Assembly: GCF_001613265.1 (NCBI RefSeq)
Contig: NZ_BDCA01000018.1
Coordinates: forward strand, 62,001-126,000
Direction of reading: 5' to 3'
Origin: Nocardia vermiculata NBRC 100427
GTDB taxonomy: Bacteria > Actinomycetota > Actinomycetes > Mycobacteriales > Mycobacteriaceae
DNA length: 64,000 nt
The notes beneath the pieces were generated by a model. It searched no databases. It worked only from the letters and a program-made list of their open reading frames with translations, and had not been told where the DNA came from. The translations under genes were made by a program, and so were the position numbers. This document shows positions 50,685-59,183 of the stretch, in pieces; the stretch's first letter is position 1; the number at the start of each line of letters is the position of its first letter.

Positions 50685-50867
50685 ATCCGGTGAAACATCG
50701 CATCCGGGCGCAGTTGTTCCCGTCGGTGGTGTGACACGCGGCGACGGACGTCGGTGTCGTGGTCGGTGCGGCGGCCGCGGTGGCGCGGTGCTCGGTCCGC
50801 CGGCGCCCGCGCTGCACCCGGAGTACGAGCCCTGGCAGGGGCCGACCACGTGTCGGTACCGCCTGTC

Positions 50868-53015
50868 ATGATGGAGCCCGTGCCTGTCCCGACCCCATCG
50901 ACCAGTCCGCCGCTCGACGGGCTCGACCCCGAGCAGGCGGCCGCGGTGCAGGCGCCGCGTGGCCCGGTATGTGTGATCGCGGGCGCCGGCACCGGTAAGA
51001 CCCGCACCATCACTCATCGCATCGCCCATCTGGTCTCGGCCGGACACGTACGCGCCGATCAGGTGCTGTCGGTCACCTTCACTGCGCGGGCGGCGGGGGA
51101 GCTGCGTTCCCGGCTACGCGGGCTGGGGCTCGGCGGGGAGGCGAATACGGTGCAGGCCCGTACCTTCCATGCGGCGGCGCTGCGGCAGCTGAAGTATTTC
51201 TGGCCGCAGGTGGTGGGTGAGGTGCCGTGGAAGCTCATCGATTCCAAGTTCACGATCGTCGCGCAGGCCGCGCACCGGGTCGGATTGCCGACGGCCACGG
51301 AGAATGTGCGTGATCTCGCCGGCGAGATCGAGTGGGCGAAGGCCTCACTCGTCGCACCGGAGGACTACGCCGGGGCCGCCGCCCGCCACCACCGCGATAT
51401 CCCGTATCAGGCGGACAAGATCGCCGCGGTGTACACCGGTTACGAGACACTCAAGAACACGCCCGAGGGGCTGCTGCTCGATTTCGACGACCTGCTGCTG
51501 CACACCGCCGCGGCGCTGGAGGATTTCCCGGCCGTCGCCGAGGAGTTCCGAGGCCGTTACCGCTGCTTCGTCGTCGACGAGTATCAGGACGTCACCCCAT
51601 TACAGCAGCGTGTGCTCGACGCGTGGCTCGGTGACCGCGACGACTTGACCGTGGTCGGCGACGCGAATCAGACCATCTACTCGTTCACCGGTGCGAGTCC
51701 GTCGTATCTGCTGGATTTTTCGCGCCGGTTTCCCGAGGCCACGGTGGTCCGTCTCGAACGTGATTACCGCTCCACCCCGCAGGTGGTGTCGTTGGCCAAC
51801 CGGGTGATCGGCGCGGCGCGCGGCCGGATCGCCGGGACCAGGCTGCAGTTGGTGGGGCAGCGGTCCGATGGCCCGGAACCGTCGTTCGCGGAATACGCCG
51901 ACGAGATGGTGGAGGCCACCGCTGTCGCCAAGGGCATCGCGAAACTGCTCGGCAACGGCGTGCCCGCGTCCGAGATCGCGGTGTTGTATCGCATCAACGC
52001 GCAGTCGCAGGTCTACGAGCAGGCGCTGACCGAGGCGGACATCCCCTACCAGGTACGTGGTGGGGAGGGGTTCTTTCAACGCACCGAGGTCCGGCAGGCG
52101 GTGCAGGCCCTGCGCCAGGCCGGTGCGCGTGACGATCTGCCCGATGCGCGCGGCTCCGAGGTGGTGTCGCTGGTGCGTGCGGTCCTCGCCCGCCTGGGAC
52201 TGACCGCCGAGGAGCCGGCGGGCGCTCAGGCCCGCGAGCGTTGGTCGTCACTGATGGCGCTGGTGCAGCTCACCGAGGAACTCGCCGCCCACGATGCCGA
52301 ACTCCGGTTCGCCGGGGTGCTGCGTGAGATGGCGGCGCGCGCCGAGGCCCGCCATCCACCGACCGTGCAGGGAGTCACCCTCGCCTCGTTACATGCGGCC
52401 AAGGGCTTGGAGTGGGACGCGGTTTTCCTGGTCGGGCTGACCGACGGCACCGTGCCCATCGCGCACGTCCTGGGCGATGGGGGTGCGGTGGTCGACGAGG
52501 CAGGGCTCGAGGAGGAACGCCGGCTGCTCTACGTCGGGGTCACCCGTGCTCGTGAACATCTGCGCCTGTCCTGGGCGCTGGCCCGCGCGGACGGCCGCCG
52601 CCGCAATCGCCGTCGCAGCCGGTTTCTCACCGGTTTGGTGCCCGACGAATCGCCGGCCTCGGTGGTCGCGAACGCCACCGGTCGGCGGCGCGGTAAACGG
52701 CTGCCGGTGTGCCGGGTCTGCGGGCGCTCGCTGCTCAATTCCACCGACACCCTGCTCGGGCGCTGCTCGAGTTGTCCCGCCGAGGTCGATGCCGAATTGC
52801 TCGGTGCCCTGCAGCAGTGGCGCCGGGAACGGGCCGAGGAACTCGAGATCAAACCGTTCGCCGTGGTGAGCATCAAGACCCTGACCGCGATCGCCGAACA
52901 GGTGCCGATGGACGAGGACGCACTGGCCGCGATCCCGGGGATCGGGCAGGCGAAATCGCAACAGTTCGGTCCGGAACTACTGGCTGTCGTGCGCTCGTGC
53001 GTGCGCAACCGGTGA
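50868..53015 (+). CDS. uvrD2: Superfamily I DNA helicase UvrD2
   Basis: The helicase has about 715 residues. Walker A is IAGAGTGKTRTITHRIAHL and motif II is VVDEYQDVTPLQQR. A late helicase motif is VTLASLHAAKGLEWDAVFLV. After the helicase core comes a four-cysteine segment (CRVCGRS and CSSCPAE) and a C-terminal HRDC domain (about residues 630-700). This order is diagnostic of actinobacterial UvrD2, which acts in DNA repair and is essential in mycobacteria. Start at ATG 50868 or ATG 50871. A longer frame reaching 50754 lies in the region divergent from mycoredoxin and is not preferred. Confidence 0.95.
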   Translation: MMEPVPVPTPSTSPPLDGLDPEQAAAVQAPRGPVCVIAGAGTGKTRTITHRIAHLVSAGHVRADQVLSVTFTARAAGELRSRLRGLGLGGEANTVQARTFHAAALRQLKYFWPQVVGEVPWKLIDSKFTIVAQAAHRVGLPTATENVRDLAGEIEWAKASLVAPEDYAGAAARHHRDIPYQADKIAAVYTGYETLKNTPEGLLLDFDDLLLHTAAALEDFPAVAEEFRGRYRCFVVDEYQDVTPLQQRVLDAWLGDRDDLTVVGDANQTIYSFTGASPSYLLDFSRRFPEATVVRLERDYRSTPQVVSLANRVIGAARGRIAGTRLQLVGQRSDGPEPSFAEYADEMVEATAVAKGIAKLLGNGVPASEIAVLYRINAQSQVYEQALTEADIPYQVRGGEGFFQRTEVRQAVQALRQAGARDDLPDARGSEVVSLVRAVLARLGLTAEEPAGAQARERWSSLMALVQLTEELAAHDAELRFAGVLREMAARAEARHPPTVQGVTLASLHAAKGLEWDAVFLVGLTDGTVPIAHVLGDGGAVVDEAGLEEERRLLYVGVTRAREHLRLSWALARADGRRRNRRRSRFLTGLVPDESPASVVANATGRRRGKRLPVCRVCGRSLLNSTDTLLGRCSSCPAEVDAELLGALQQWRRERAEELEIKPFAVVSIKTLTAIAEQVPMDEDALAAIPGIGQAKSQQFGPELLAVVRSCVRNR

Positions 53016-53055
53016 TCCGGCGGCGGCATCGAGAAAAATCGCAAAACCGCAGGTG

Positions 53056-53094
53056 AAAAATAGGTTGTGCGGTTGTGTATCGCACCCGTAGTGT
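53056..53094 (+). promoter_or_regulatory. Candidate WhiB7-responsive promoter of whiB7
   Basis: AAAAATA (53056-53062) lies just before a -35-like TTGTGC (53065-53070), followed by an 18-base spacer and a -10-like TAGTGT (53089-53094). WhiB7 is known to act with the primary sigma factor at promoters that have an AT-rich box immediately upstream of the -35. Here that box is 2-3 bases away, in a GC-rich background. It lies 40 bases after the uvrD2 stop. The site would allow WhiB7 to activate its own gene. Confidence 0.7.
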
Positions 53095-53171
53095 GGGGAA
53101 CGCGCGTTGGGAGGCAACTTCCGGTGCGCACAATGATCAGCCGGAAATCGAGTAGGAGGGAGGTAGACAAA

Positions 53172-53501
53172 ATGAACTGCATCGTGGCTCTCGCTTCGAC
53201 AAGCGCTATGGCATCGATGGTTCCGAACCCGTCCACCTCCCGGGGGGTCCTCGCTTCGCAGGGGACCGGTCTGTCTGTCGTCGGCATTATGGGTGCTCGC
53301 CCGCAAGCGCCGATCAATGCACTGAGCGCAGCCAAGTCCGAGCGGGGCTGGCATCAGGAACCCGTCGGTATTTCCACCGGCGCATTCGATGCCTTCGCAG
53401 CAGATGCCGATCGTAAGACGGCACATCTGCCCGCAGCCCGCCTCCGTTATGCACACCCAGCGACCGTGATCAGTAGCCGACACCGAAGTCGGCTCAGGTA
53501 G
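53172..53501 (+). CDS. whiB7 leader ORF (109 codons)
   Basis: An ATG at 53172 is preceded by TAGGAGGGAGG, one of the strongest ribosome binding sites in the window, 8 bases away. The frame encodes a small basic protein beginning MNCIVALASTSAMASMVP and ending SSRHRSRLR, without similarity I can name. It ends 20 bases before the terminator. In mycobacteria the whiB7 leader holds a short upstream ORF whose translation controls read-through into whiB7. This longer ORF is probably the functional counterpart. The frame is open back to 53067, but that earlier start lacks a ribosome binding site. Confidence 0.6.
   Translation: MNCIVALASTSAMASMVPNPSTSRGVLASQGTGLSVVGIMGARPQAPINALSAAKSERGWHQEPVGISTGAFDAFAADADRKTAHLPAARLRYAHPATVISSRHRSRLR
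53475..53494 (+). other. Hairpin at the end of the whiB7 leader ORF
   Basis: AGCCGAC and GTCGGCT form a perfect 7-base stem with the loop ACCGAA. It lies over the last codons of the leader ORF and just before the terminator hairpin, so ribosome position on the ORF would decide whether it forms. A role in the attenuation switch is inferred. Confidence 0.55.
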
Positions 53502-53520
53502 CACCCACTACCCAGCCTCC

Positions 53521-53562
53521 TGGCCACGGATCGCCGAAGCGAAACCGTGGCCATTCTTGTTT
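53521..53562 (+). terminator. Intrinsic terminator (attenuator) upstream of whiB7
   Basis: TGGCCACGG (53521-53529) and CCGTGGCCA (53545-53553) form a perfect 9-base stem with a 15-base loop. They are followed at once by TTCTTGTTT, the T-rich tail of a Rho-independent terminator. It sits between leader ORF and whiB7 on the same strand, so it would stop most transcripts unless an alternative structure forms. A condition-dependent terminator at this place is known for mycobacterial whiB7. Confidence 0.85.
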
Positions 53563-53634
53563 CGGCCTCCAGCCGCCTGGCACCGGTTTCGCGAAGACAA
53601 CGAAACGACCGCCGCACGAGCTGAAGGAGAAGAC

Positions 53635-53946
53635 GTGTCCGCCGCGACCGCTACTCGCGTGACATGCCGATCGACCCAGGCCGCGAGGCCGACCCGCACC
53701 CGCGGTGTTGCCCTGCCGCTGCCCTGCCGGGCAGGGGATCCGGACCTGTGGTTCGCCGAAAGCCCCACCCAGCTGGAGGAAGCCAAGACACTGTGCGCCT
53801 CCTGCCCGATCCGTCAGGGCTGCCTCGCGGCCGCCTTGGATCGCGGTGAGCCCTGGGGAGTCTGGGGTGGCGAGATATTCGACCAGGGCGCCGTGATCGC
53901 CCGCAAGCGGCCGCGTGGCCGCCCGCGTAAGGTCGCACTGGCGTGA
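53635..53946 (+). CDS. whiB7: WhiB7 redox-responsive transcription factor
   Basis: The 103-residue protein has four cluster-binding cysteines (PCRAGDPD, LCASCP and the Cys of RQGCLA), the Wbl signature GVWGGE, and a C-terminal AT-hook RGRPRK typical of WhiB7 only. WhiB7 binds a [4Fe-4S] cluster and the primary sigma factor and activates intrinsic resistance genes against ribosome-targeting antibiotics. GTG 53635 has AAGGAGA seven bases upstream. It lies between uvrD2 and the ABC1 kinase, as in mycobacteria. Regulation by autoactivation and attenuation is indicated by the leader. Confidence 0.96.
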   Translation: MSAATATRVTCRSTQAARPTRTRGVALPLPCRAGDPDLWFAESPTQLEEAKTLCASCPIRQGCLAAALDRGEPWGVWGGEIFDQGAVIARKRPRGRPRKVALA

Positions 53947-54000
53947 CAGGCGCTGGTTCCGGCCGAGCGCGTATCCGCCTCGACCATTCCTCCGAACACC

Positions 54001-54038
54001 GACGAGCCCCGCAACCGATGACCGGTGCGGGGCTCGTC
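54001..54038. terminator. Bidirectional terminator between whiB7 and the ABC1 kinase gene
   Basis: GACGAGCCCCGCA and TGCGGGGCTCGTC form a perfect 13-base inverted repeat with a 12-base loop, midway between the convergent stops at 53946 and 54074. No long T-tract follows on either side, as is common for actinobacterial terminators. It probably ends both transcripts. Confidence 0.85.
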
Positions 54039-54073
54039 CCATTCGTCGTGGTGGTTCCGGTGAGTGTGGATCC

Positions 54074-55417
54074 TCAGCCGGCAGTGCGGTATTCGGCGTA
54101 GCCGGGTACCCAGTCGTGCATCAGCTTCATGAACGGCACCTCGGCGTCCAGCTGCGCGCAGATGCCGATCGAACCCATCAGTACCCGGAAGATCATGATG
54201 TGCTCGGCCGGAAGTTGCAGCGACATACCGGTTTTGATCTCGGGCCGGCTCACATCGGTGGCCTTGCCCGCGACCCGCTGCATCCACCTGCGGGTGAAAT
54301 GGAACGAGTCCTCGCGGATCGGGTCGGTGAAGGGCCGCAGATAGTCGGCGATTTCGGCGTGGGTGACGGTGCGGCCCGGAATAACCCAGCCGTTGCTGTA
54401 CATCAGCTCGGTCAGCTCGTCGAACCGATCCTCGACCGCCAGTGCGACCATCTGGCCCAGGATCGGCGGGAAGCCGTTCGGCAACGGCGCGCAGGCGCCG
54501 AAATCCAGTACTGCCAAACGTCCGTCGTCGAGCATCATGAAATTGCCGGGGTGCGGGTCGGCGTGCAGCATGCGTGCCAGCGCGGGGGAGGAGAAATGGA
54601 ATTCCCCCATCAGCGTGGCCACTCGGTTACGCAGCTCGACAGTGCCCTCGGGGTCCTGTTCGCCGCGCTGGATGATCCCGGAGACCGCGGTGCCGTCGAG
54701 CCATTCGGTGACGATCACCTTCGGCGCGCCGGCCACCACCTTCGGAACCAGGAAACGGGGGTGGCCGTCGAAGGCCTTGGCGAACCGACGCTGGTTGGCG
54801 GCCTCGGTGCGGTAGTCGAGCTCTTCCTCGGTGCGTTCGGTGATCTCGGCCAGGATGGGTTTGACGTCGGCACCCGGAATCACCGAGCCGATCATGCCGG
54901 CCATCCGGTTCAGCGTTTTCAGATCGGCGCGCAGGGCCTCGTCGGCGCCCGGATACTGCACCTTCACCGCGACCGTGCGCCCGTCGGACCATTCGGCCTT
55001 GTGGACCTGACCGATGCTCGCCGACGCGGTGGGAGTGTCGTCGAAGGAGCGGAAGCGTTTGCGCCATGCGGTGCCCAGTTGCTGGTCGAGTACCCGGTGT
55101 ACCGCGGCGGCAGGTAGGGGCGGTGCTGCGGCCTGCAATTTGGTGAGCGCCTCGCGATAGTGCTCACCGAACTCCTCGGGGACCGCGGCCTCCATCACCG
55201 ACAGCGCCTGCCCGAACTTCATCGCGCCGCCCTTGAGTTCGCCCAGGACGGAGAAGATCTGCTCGGCGGCCTTCTGATTCAGTTCGGCATTGATTTCGCC
55301 CCGATCACCACCGGTGATTTTGCGGCCGAAGCCCACAGCCGCTCGTCCCGCGATACCCAAGGGGATCTTCGCCAGCTTGGCGTTTCGGGATGAGCTACGG
55401 CGCACAATCTCAGACAC
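54074..55417 (-). CDS. ABC1/UbiB-family atypical kinase
   Basis: The 447-residue protein has the family KxGQ motif (GGAMKFGQALSV), the Ala-rich loop ASASIGQVHKA in place of a glycine-rich loop, VAVKVQYPG with the ATP-site lysine, and the catalytic HADPHPGNF and VLDFGA. ABC1 proteins bind ATP and support lipid or quinone metabolism; classical protein kinase activity is doubtful. The equivalent gene in Mycobacterium tuberculosis (Rv3197) lies beside whiB7 and is reported as part of its stress response. Start ATG 55417 is followed directly by the conserved part. Confidence 0.92.
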   Translation of the reverse strand: MSEIVRRSSSRNAKLAKIPLGIAGRAAVGFGRKITGGDRGEINAELNQKAAEQIFSVLGELKGGAMKFGQALSVMEAAVPEEFGEHYREALTKLQAAAPPLPAAAVHRVLDQQLGTAWRKRFRSFDDTPTASASIGQVHKAEWSDGRTVAVKVQYPGADEALRADLKTLNRMAGMIGSVIPGADVKPILAEITERTEEELDYRTEAANQRRFAKAFDGHPRFLVPKVVAGAPKVIVTEWLDGTAVSGIIQRGEQDPEGTVELRNRVATLMGEFHFSSPALARMLHADPHPGNFMMLDDGRLAVLDFGACAPLPNGFPPILGQMVALAVEDRFDELTELMYSNGWVIPGRTVTHAEIADYLRPFTDPIREDSFHFTRRWMQRVAGKATDVSRPEIKTGMSLQLPAEHIMIFRVLMGSIGICAQLDAEVPFMKLMHDWVPGYAEYRTAG

Positions 55418-55521
55418 ATCCCCATCATGGCTGACTCGGTGGGCGGTGTGCCATGTGAATTGGCTGAACTTTCCCCTCCTGACCGGGCGTGTGTTGAATC
55501 ACACTGATGCTCTGATGCTGA

Positions 55522-56460
55522 TCACCGGTCGTTTCCCGGTGAATGTGCGGTGTCCGTCCCGTCCGGGCTCGGTGTCCCCGTGTTTTCCACCTGCCGAGGG
55601 CCGAGCACCGGATCGGCGATCAACCGGCATCCGCAGGCTTCGTGCGGCTCCCACCGACGCCGTCCGATCCGGCGGGTGTCGGGGTTCAGTTCCAGCGTGG
55701 CATCCAAGGTCTGCGGCGGATTGTCGGTCGCCCCCTCGATGATCGATTCGACCTCCCGCAGCGTCAGCGCCGCGGTGGCGGCGACGGTGGCGGGGGAGGC
55801 GTACCCGCTGCGACCGAGCAACTGTGCTGCCAGGTGGGGCCAGTCGGCATCGAGTTCGGCCCGGGTCAGATCGGCGCAGCGCAGACAGCTCGTGCCGCCG
55901 GGCAGCACCAGCGGTCCGATCACACCGTATCCGTCGCGGATTCGTACCTGCAGGTGTGGAACGCGCCGCACCAGCAGCATGCTGACCAGTTCGGGAACCG
56001 GAACCAGTGCATCGGTCAAGATCACCAGATCCGTCCGCGACAGGGAATTCGTGCCACCGCTGCGGTACTCACGCGAGCGCGTCGGTGTGATTCCCAGGCG
56101 CCGGATGCCCGCATCCACCGCATCGGCCAGCGGCCCTCGCCCGTGCACATGGACATCGCGCACCCTGGTGCGGTGCGCCTGCGGCCACACCAGCGCGCCC
56201 GCCGCGTCGATATCGTGCAACAGGTCCGATGCCGCGGCCCCCTCGATTCCGAGCTGGGCAGCCTCCCACAGGATCTCGGGGCGGCTGCGTAAACCGTCGA
56301 GCAACCGGAGGAAGGCCAGCACCGTATCCACGGGCACGGCCGACGGTCTCAGCAGTACCGCCCGCTCGGGGTCCCACCCCAGCTGCACCGCGCCCGAAGG
56401 GCGGCGCAGCACGGCCACCCGCGGATGCAACATCGGCCCACGTGCGTGTGACAGTGTCAT
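55522..56460 (-). CDS. ThiF/TOMM cyclodehydratase-like protein
   Basis: About 312 residues from ATG 56460; ATG 56529 and GTG 56535 are in-frame alternatives. A ThiF-like part has a central RTDLVILTDALVPVPELVSM. The cysteines of a structural zinc site are in GGTSCLRCADL and CGCR near the C-terminus. This resembles the peptide-binding partner of YcaO enzymes in thiazole/oxazole-modified peptide pathways, often annotated as TOMM leader-peptide-binding protein. No YcaO gene or precursor peptide is visible nearby, and a similar orphan (Rv3196) occurs at the same place in mycobacteria, so the true role is unknown. Confidence 0.75.
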   Translation of the reverse strand: MTLSHARGPMLHPRVAVLRRPSGAVQLGWDPERAVLLRPSAVPVDTVLAFLRLLDGLRSRPEILWEAAQLGIEGAAASDLLHDIDAAGALVWPQAHRTRVRDVHVHGRGPLADAVDAGIRRLGITPTRSREYRSGGTNSLSRTDLVILTDALVPVPELVSMLLVRRVPHLQVRIRDGYGVIGPLVLPGGTSCLRCADLTRAELDADWPHLAAQLLGRSGYASPATVAATAALTLREVESIIEGATDNPPQTLDATLELNPDTRRIGRRRWEPHEACGCRLIADPVLGPRQVENTGTPSPDGTDTAHSPGNDR

Positions 56461-56687
56461 GGGCTCAGTATTGTCCGGTCGCGCCTGCGCCGAGCCGGAA
56501 AACGGCTGGTTGTCCACAGATTCGGGCATATCCACAGCACGGTCCCGCGCGCCCGGCGGCGCCGGTCGGTGTCCACAATGCCGACCGGTGCCGCGCGGTG
56601 AATTCTCCAGACCTGTGCGACAACTGCTAACGCCCGGACGGCGGCGACCGACAATCGGGGCGGTTCGGTTGGTGAGAAGGAGTTTCC

Positions 56688-57635
56688 ATGGTCAGTGCAA
56701 CCGTCGACGTGCCGCCGGTGGCACCCCTGCACGGTGAACATCGGTTTCGTTCGCGCAGCGATCGTCCGATCGCGGCGGACACGATTCGCGCGTACGCGGC
56801 GACGGTGGGCGCCGCGGACGCCATCCACGACGACGAACACGCCGCGGCGGCACGAGGATTCGGCGCCCTGGTCGCGCCGTCGAGCTTTGCCACCACGGTG
56901 TGGATGCGCGCCGAGGCACGCACCCTGAACGCATTGATCCCCGGATTTCACAGCGGTTGTGTGGTGCATGCCGACCGCACCCTCGACATCGTGCGGCCGC
57001 TGCTGGCCGGTGACCGGATCGGCTGCGAGATCGGCTTCGAATCCTTCCGGCACTACCGCGACTACGCCGTGATCTCGGTGACCACCGTGCTGCACGACCA
57101 CCAGGACCGGATTGTCAGCACCGGTTCCTCGACGCTGCTCGTGCACACCCCACCGGATTCCGGATACCACGAAACAGAGTGCCGGGCCGACGATCTCGAA
57201 CCGCTCCCGCTGCGCCGCCGGCTGCGCCTCCCGCGCCAGCGGGTACGCGCCCGCGAGCCGCGTCCACTGGTCGATGTGGGCTCACTGTCGGTCGGTACCG
57301 TCCTGCCCGGCGATACGGTGACCGTTGCCGCCGACCAGGCGCGCCGAGATGCCGGTGCGGCGAGCACGGTGCCCGGCATGCTCACGCTGGGCCTGCTCTC
57401 GGAGTATCTGGGCCGTTGGCTCGGTGATCCGACCGCCCTGACCAAACTGCAGGTCCAGTACACGCCCAAGCTGCACTACCTGCCCGTCACTCCCGGCATG
57501 CCGACCCCGATCCGGTTCGGCGGCAGGGTCGGCCGGATCAGCTCACGCCGGCGCATGGTGACGGTCGCCGTGGACGCCCTGTCGAAGGGGCGCAAGCTGT
57601 TCGGCTGTGTGAGCGCCGAGGCGCGACTGGGCTGA
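56688..57635 (+). CDS. Double hot-dog (MaoC-like) dehydratase family protein
   Basis: The 315-residue protein has an N-terminal hot-dog domain with IAADTIRAYAATVGAADAIH and GFGALVAPSSFATTVW, and a second with LVDVGSLSVGTVLPGDTVTV. This matches MaoC-type hydratase/dehydratase proteins of fatty-acid and mycolic-acid metabolism. The usual hydratase motif (Asp and His) is only partly kept: ADAIHDDEHAAA in domain 1 may hold it. ATG 56688 has AGAAGGAG upstream. Divergent from the ThiF-like gene. Function may be acyl-CoA or acyl-ACP binding or dehydration. Confidence 0.7.
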   Translation: MVSATVDVPPVAPLHGEHRFRSRSDRPIAADTIRAYAATVGAADAIHDDEHAAAARGFGALVAPSSFATTVWMRAEARTLNALIPGFHSGCVVHADRTLDIVRPLLAGDRIGCEIGFESFRHYRDYAVISVTTVLHDHQDRIVSTGSSTLLVHTPPDSGYHETECRADDLEPLPLRRRLRLPRQRVRAREPRPLVDVGSLSVGTVLPGDTVTVAADQARRDAGAASTVPGMLTLGLLSEYLGRWLGDPTALTKLQVQYTPKLHYLPVTPGMPTPIRFGGRVGRISSRRRMVTVAVDALSKGRKLFGCVSAEARLG

Positions 57636-57651
57636 CGGGTGCGGGCGGGGA

Positions 57652-59133
57652 CTACTTCCCGCCCTGCTCGTCACCGGAGTCGGTCTCCCCGGAATCCGGC
57701 TTCTCCGAATCCGGTGCGGAGCCCTGCGAGTCCTCGCGCCGGGCGGCCTCGTCGCTCGGCCGTTCCTGCTGCGCCGCACCGCCTTCGCGGCGCTCGCGCG
57801 CCTCGGTCTCGGCCAGCTGCGCCAGCGGATCGTCGAAAACGTTCGCGCCGCCGCCGATCACACCGTCGATGAACCCGCTGGGATTGTCGAGATCCTCGGA
57901 GCTGGGCAGCAGATCCGGGTGCGCCCACACCGCATCGCGTGCCGACATCCCGGCATCGGTGGTGAGCCGCTGCCACAGCGTCGCCGCCTCACGCAGCTTG
58001 CGTGGACGCAGCTCCAGGCCGACGAGTGTGGCGAAGGTCTGCTCGGCCGGACCGCCGGTGGCGCGCCGGCGACGCAGCGTCTCCGCCAGCGCGCCGGCGC
58101 CGGGTAGCCGATCCCCGACGGCCTCGGCTACCACGATCTGAACCCAGCCTTCGATCAGCGCGAGCAGCGTCTCCAGCCGCTCCAGCGCCGCCTTCTGTTC
58201 CGGGGTGGTCTGTGGTTCGAAGGTGCCCTGCGAGAGCAGTTCCTCGAGTTTGGACGGATCGGTCAGCGACATCGGGTCGATGTTCTGCGCGGCCTCCTCG
58301 ATGGAGGAGAAGTCCATCCGGATACCGCGCGCGTAATCCTCCACCGCACCCAGCACCTGGTGCCGCAGCCATGGCACGTGTGCGAACAGCCGCTGATGGG
58401 CTGCCTCACGGGCGGCGAGGTAGACCAGGATCTCGCTTTCCGGCCGTTCCAGGCCCTTACTGAATTCGGTGACGGCGCTCGGCATCAGCGCCGAGGTTCC
58501 GGTGGGTCCCAGTGGCAGCCCGATATCGGTGGAGGTCAGTACCTCCTGCGCGAGCTGACCGAGTGCCTGGCCCAGCTGCGAGCCGAAGGCCAGCCCGCCC
58601 ATCTGACCCAGCATGCCCAGCATCGGCCCGGCGAACTGCTGGGCCTCCTCCGGGAGGGACGAACTCCACATGCCCGATACCTGCTCGGCCACCGGATCGC
58701 AGAGTCGCTTCCACGTGGGCAGCGTCTCCTCGATCCAGTCGTTCGGGGTCCAGGCCACCGTTCGGGTCGCCCCCGCGGGCAGCGTGGTCGCGGCATCCAG
58801 CCACAACTCGGCCAGGTGCGCGGCGTCGCTGATCGCGCGCTGGGAGCCCTCGGTGACCGGGGCGACCGACGAGCCGAGCTGCTGGCGGGCCAGCCGCTTG
58901 GCGACGTCGTAGTTCACCGGGCTCGACTCGCTGCCGGGCTGTCCCATAGTGGAGAACATCTGGCCCAGCGAGGTCAGCATCTGCCCGAGCTGCGCGGGAT
59001 CGAATCCGGCCGCGCCCGCGGACCCCGTGCCGAAGCCGAAGGGGTTGCTCGCTCCCGAGCCGGACTGATCGTCTCGCTTGTCGCGGTCGGGATCGTCGTC
59101 GCGGTTCGAGAATCCGAAGGGCACGTCGCTCAT
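57652..59133 (-). CDS. DUF2342 zinc-dependent metalloprotease-like protein
   Basis: The 493-residue protein belongs to the actinobacterial DUF2342 (zincin-like) family, equivalent to Rv3195. A flexible Gly/Asp-rich N-terminus (1-45) leads into FDPAQLGQMLTSLGQMFSTM. The zincin helix with potential ligands is YLAAREAAHQRLFAHVPWL, which has ExxH rather than a full HExxH. The C-terminal 60 residues are acidic and disordered. Proteolytic activity is not established for the family. It is divergent from the PDZ protease gene and convergent with the dehydratase gene. Confidence 0.85.
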   Translation of the reverse strand: MSDVPFGFSNRDDDPDRDKRDDQSGSGASNPFGFGTGSAGAAGFDPAQLGQMLTSLGQMFSTMGQPGSESSPVNYDVAKRLARQQLGSSVAPVTEGSQRAISDAAHLAELWLDAATTLPAGATRTVAWTPNDWIEETLPTWKRLCDPVAEQVSGMWSSSLPEEAQQFAGPMLGMLGQMGGLAFGSQLGQALGQLAQEVLTSTDIGLPLGPTGTSALMPSAVTEFSKGLERPESEILVYLAAREAAHQRLFAHVPWLRHQVLGAVEDYARGIRMDFSSIEEAAQNIDPMSLTDPSKLEELLSQGTFEPQTTPEQKAALERLETLLALIEGWVQIVVAEAVGDRLPGAGALAETLRRRRATGGPAEQTFATLVGLELRPRKLREAATLWQRLTTDAGMSARDAVWAHPDLLPSSEDLDNPSGFIDGVIGGGANVFDDPLAQLAETEARERREGGAAQQERPSDEAARREDSQGSAPDSEKPDSGETDSGDEQGGK

Positions 59134-59183
59134 GCCCCCAAGGCTACGCGGATGGTGATCGGCGAGCCGCTACTGTGGGCCGG

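Noticed and set aside
53067..53171. Upstream start of the whiB7 leader frame
   Set aside because: It overlaps the -10 region and presumed transcription start and has no ribosome binding site, whereas ATG 53172 has an excellent one.
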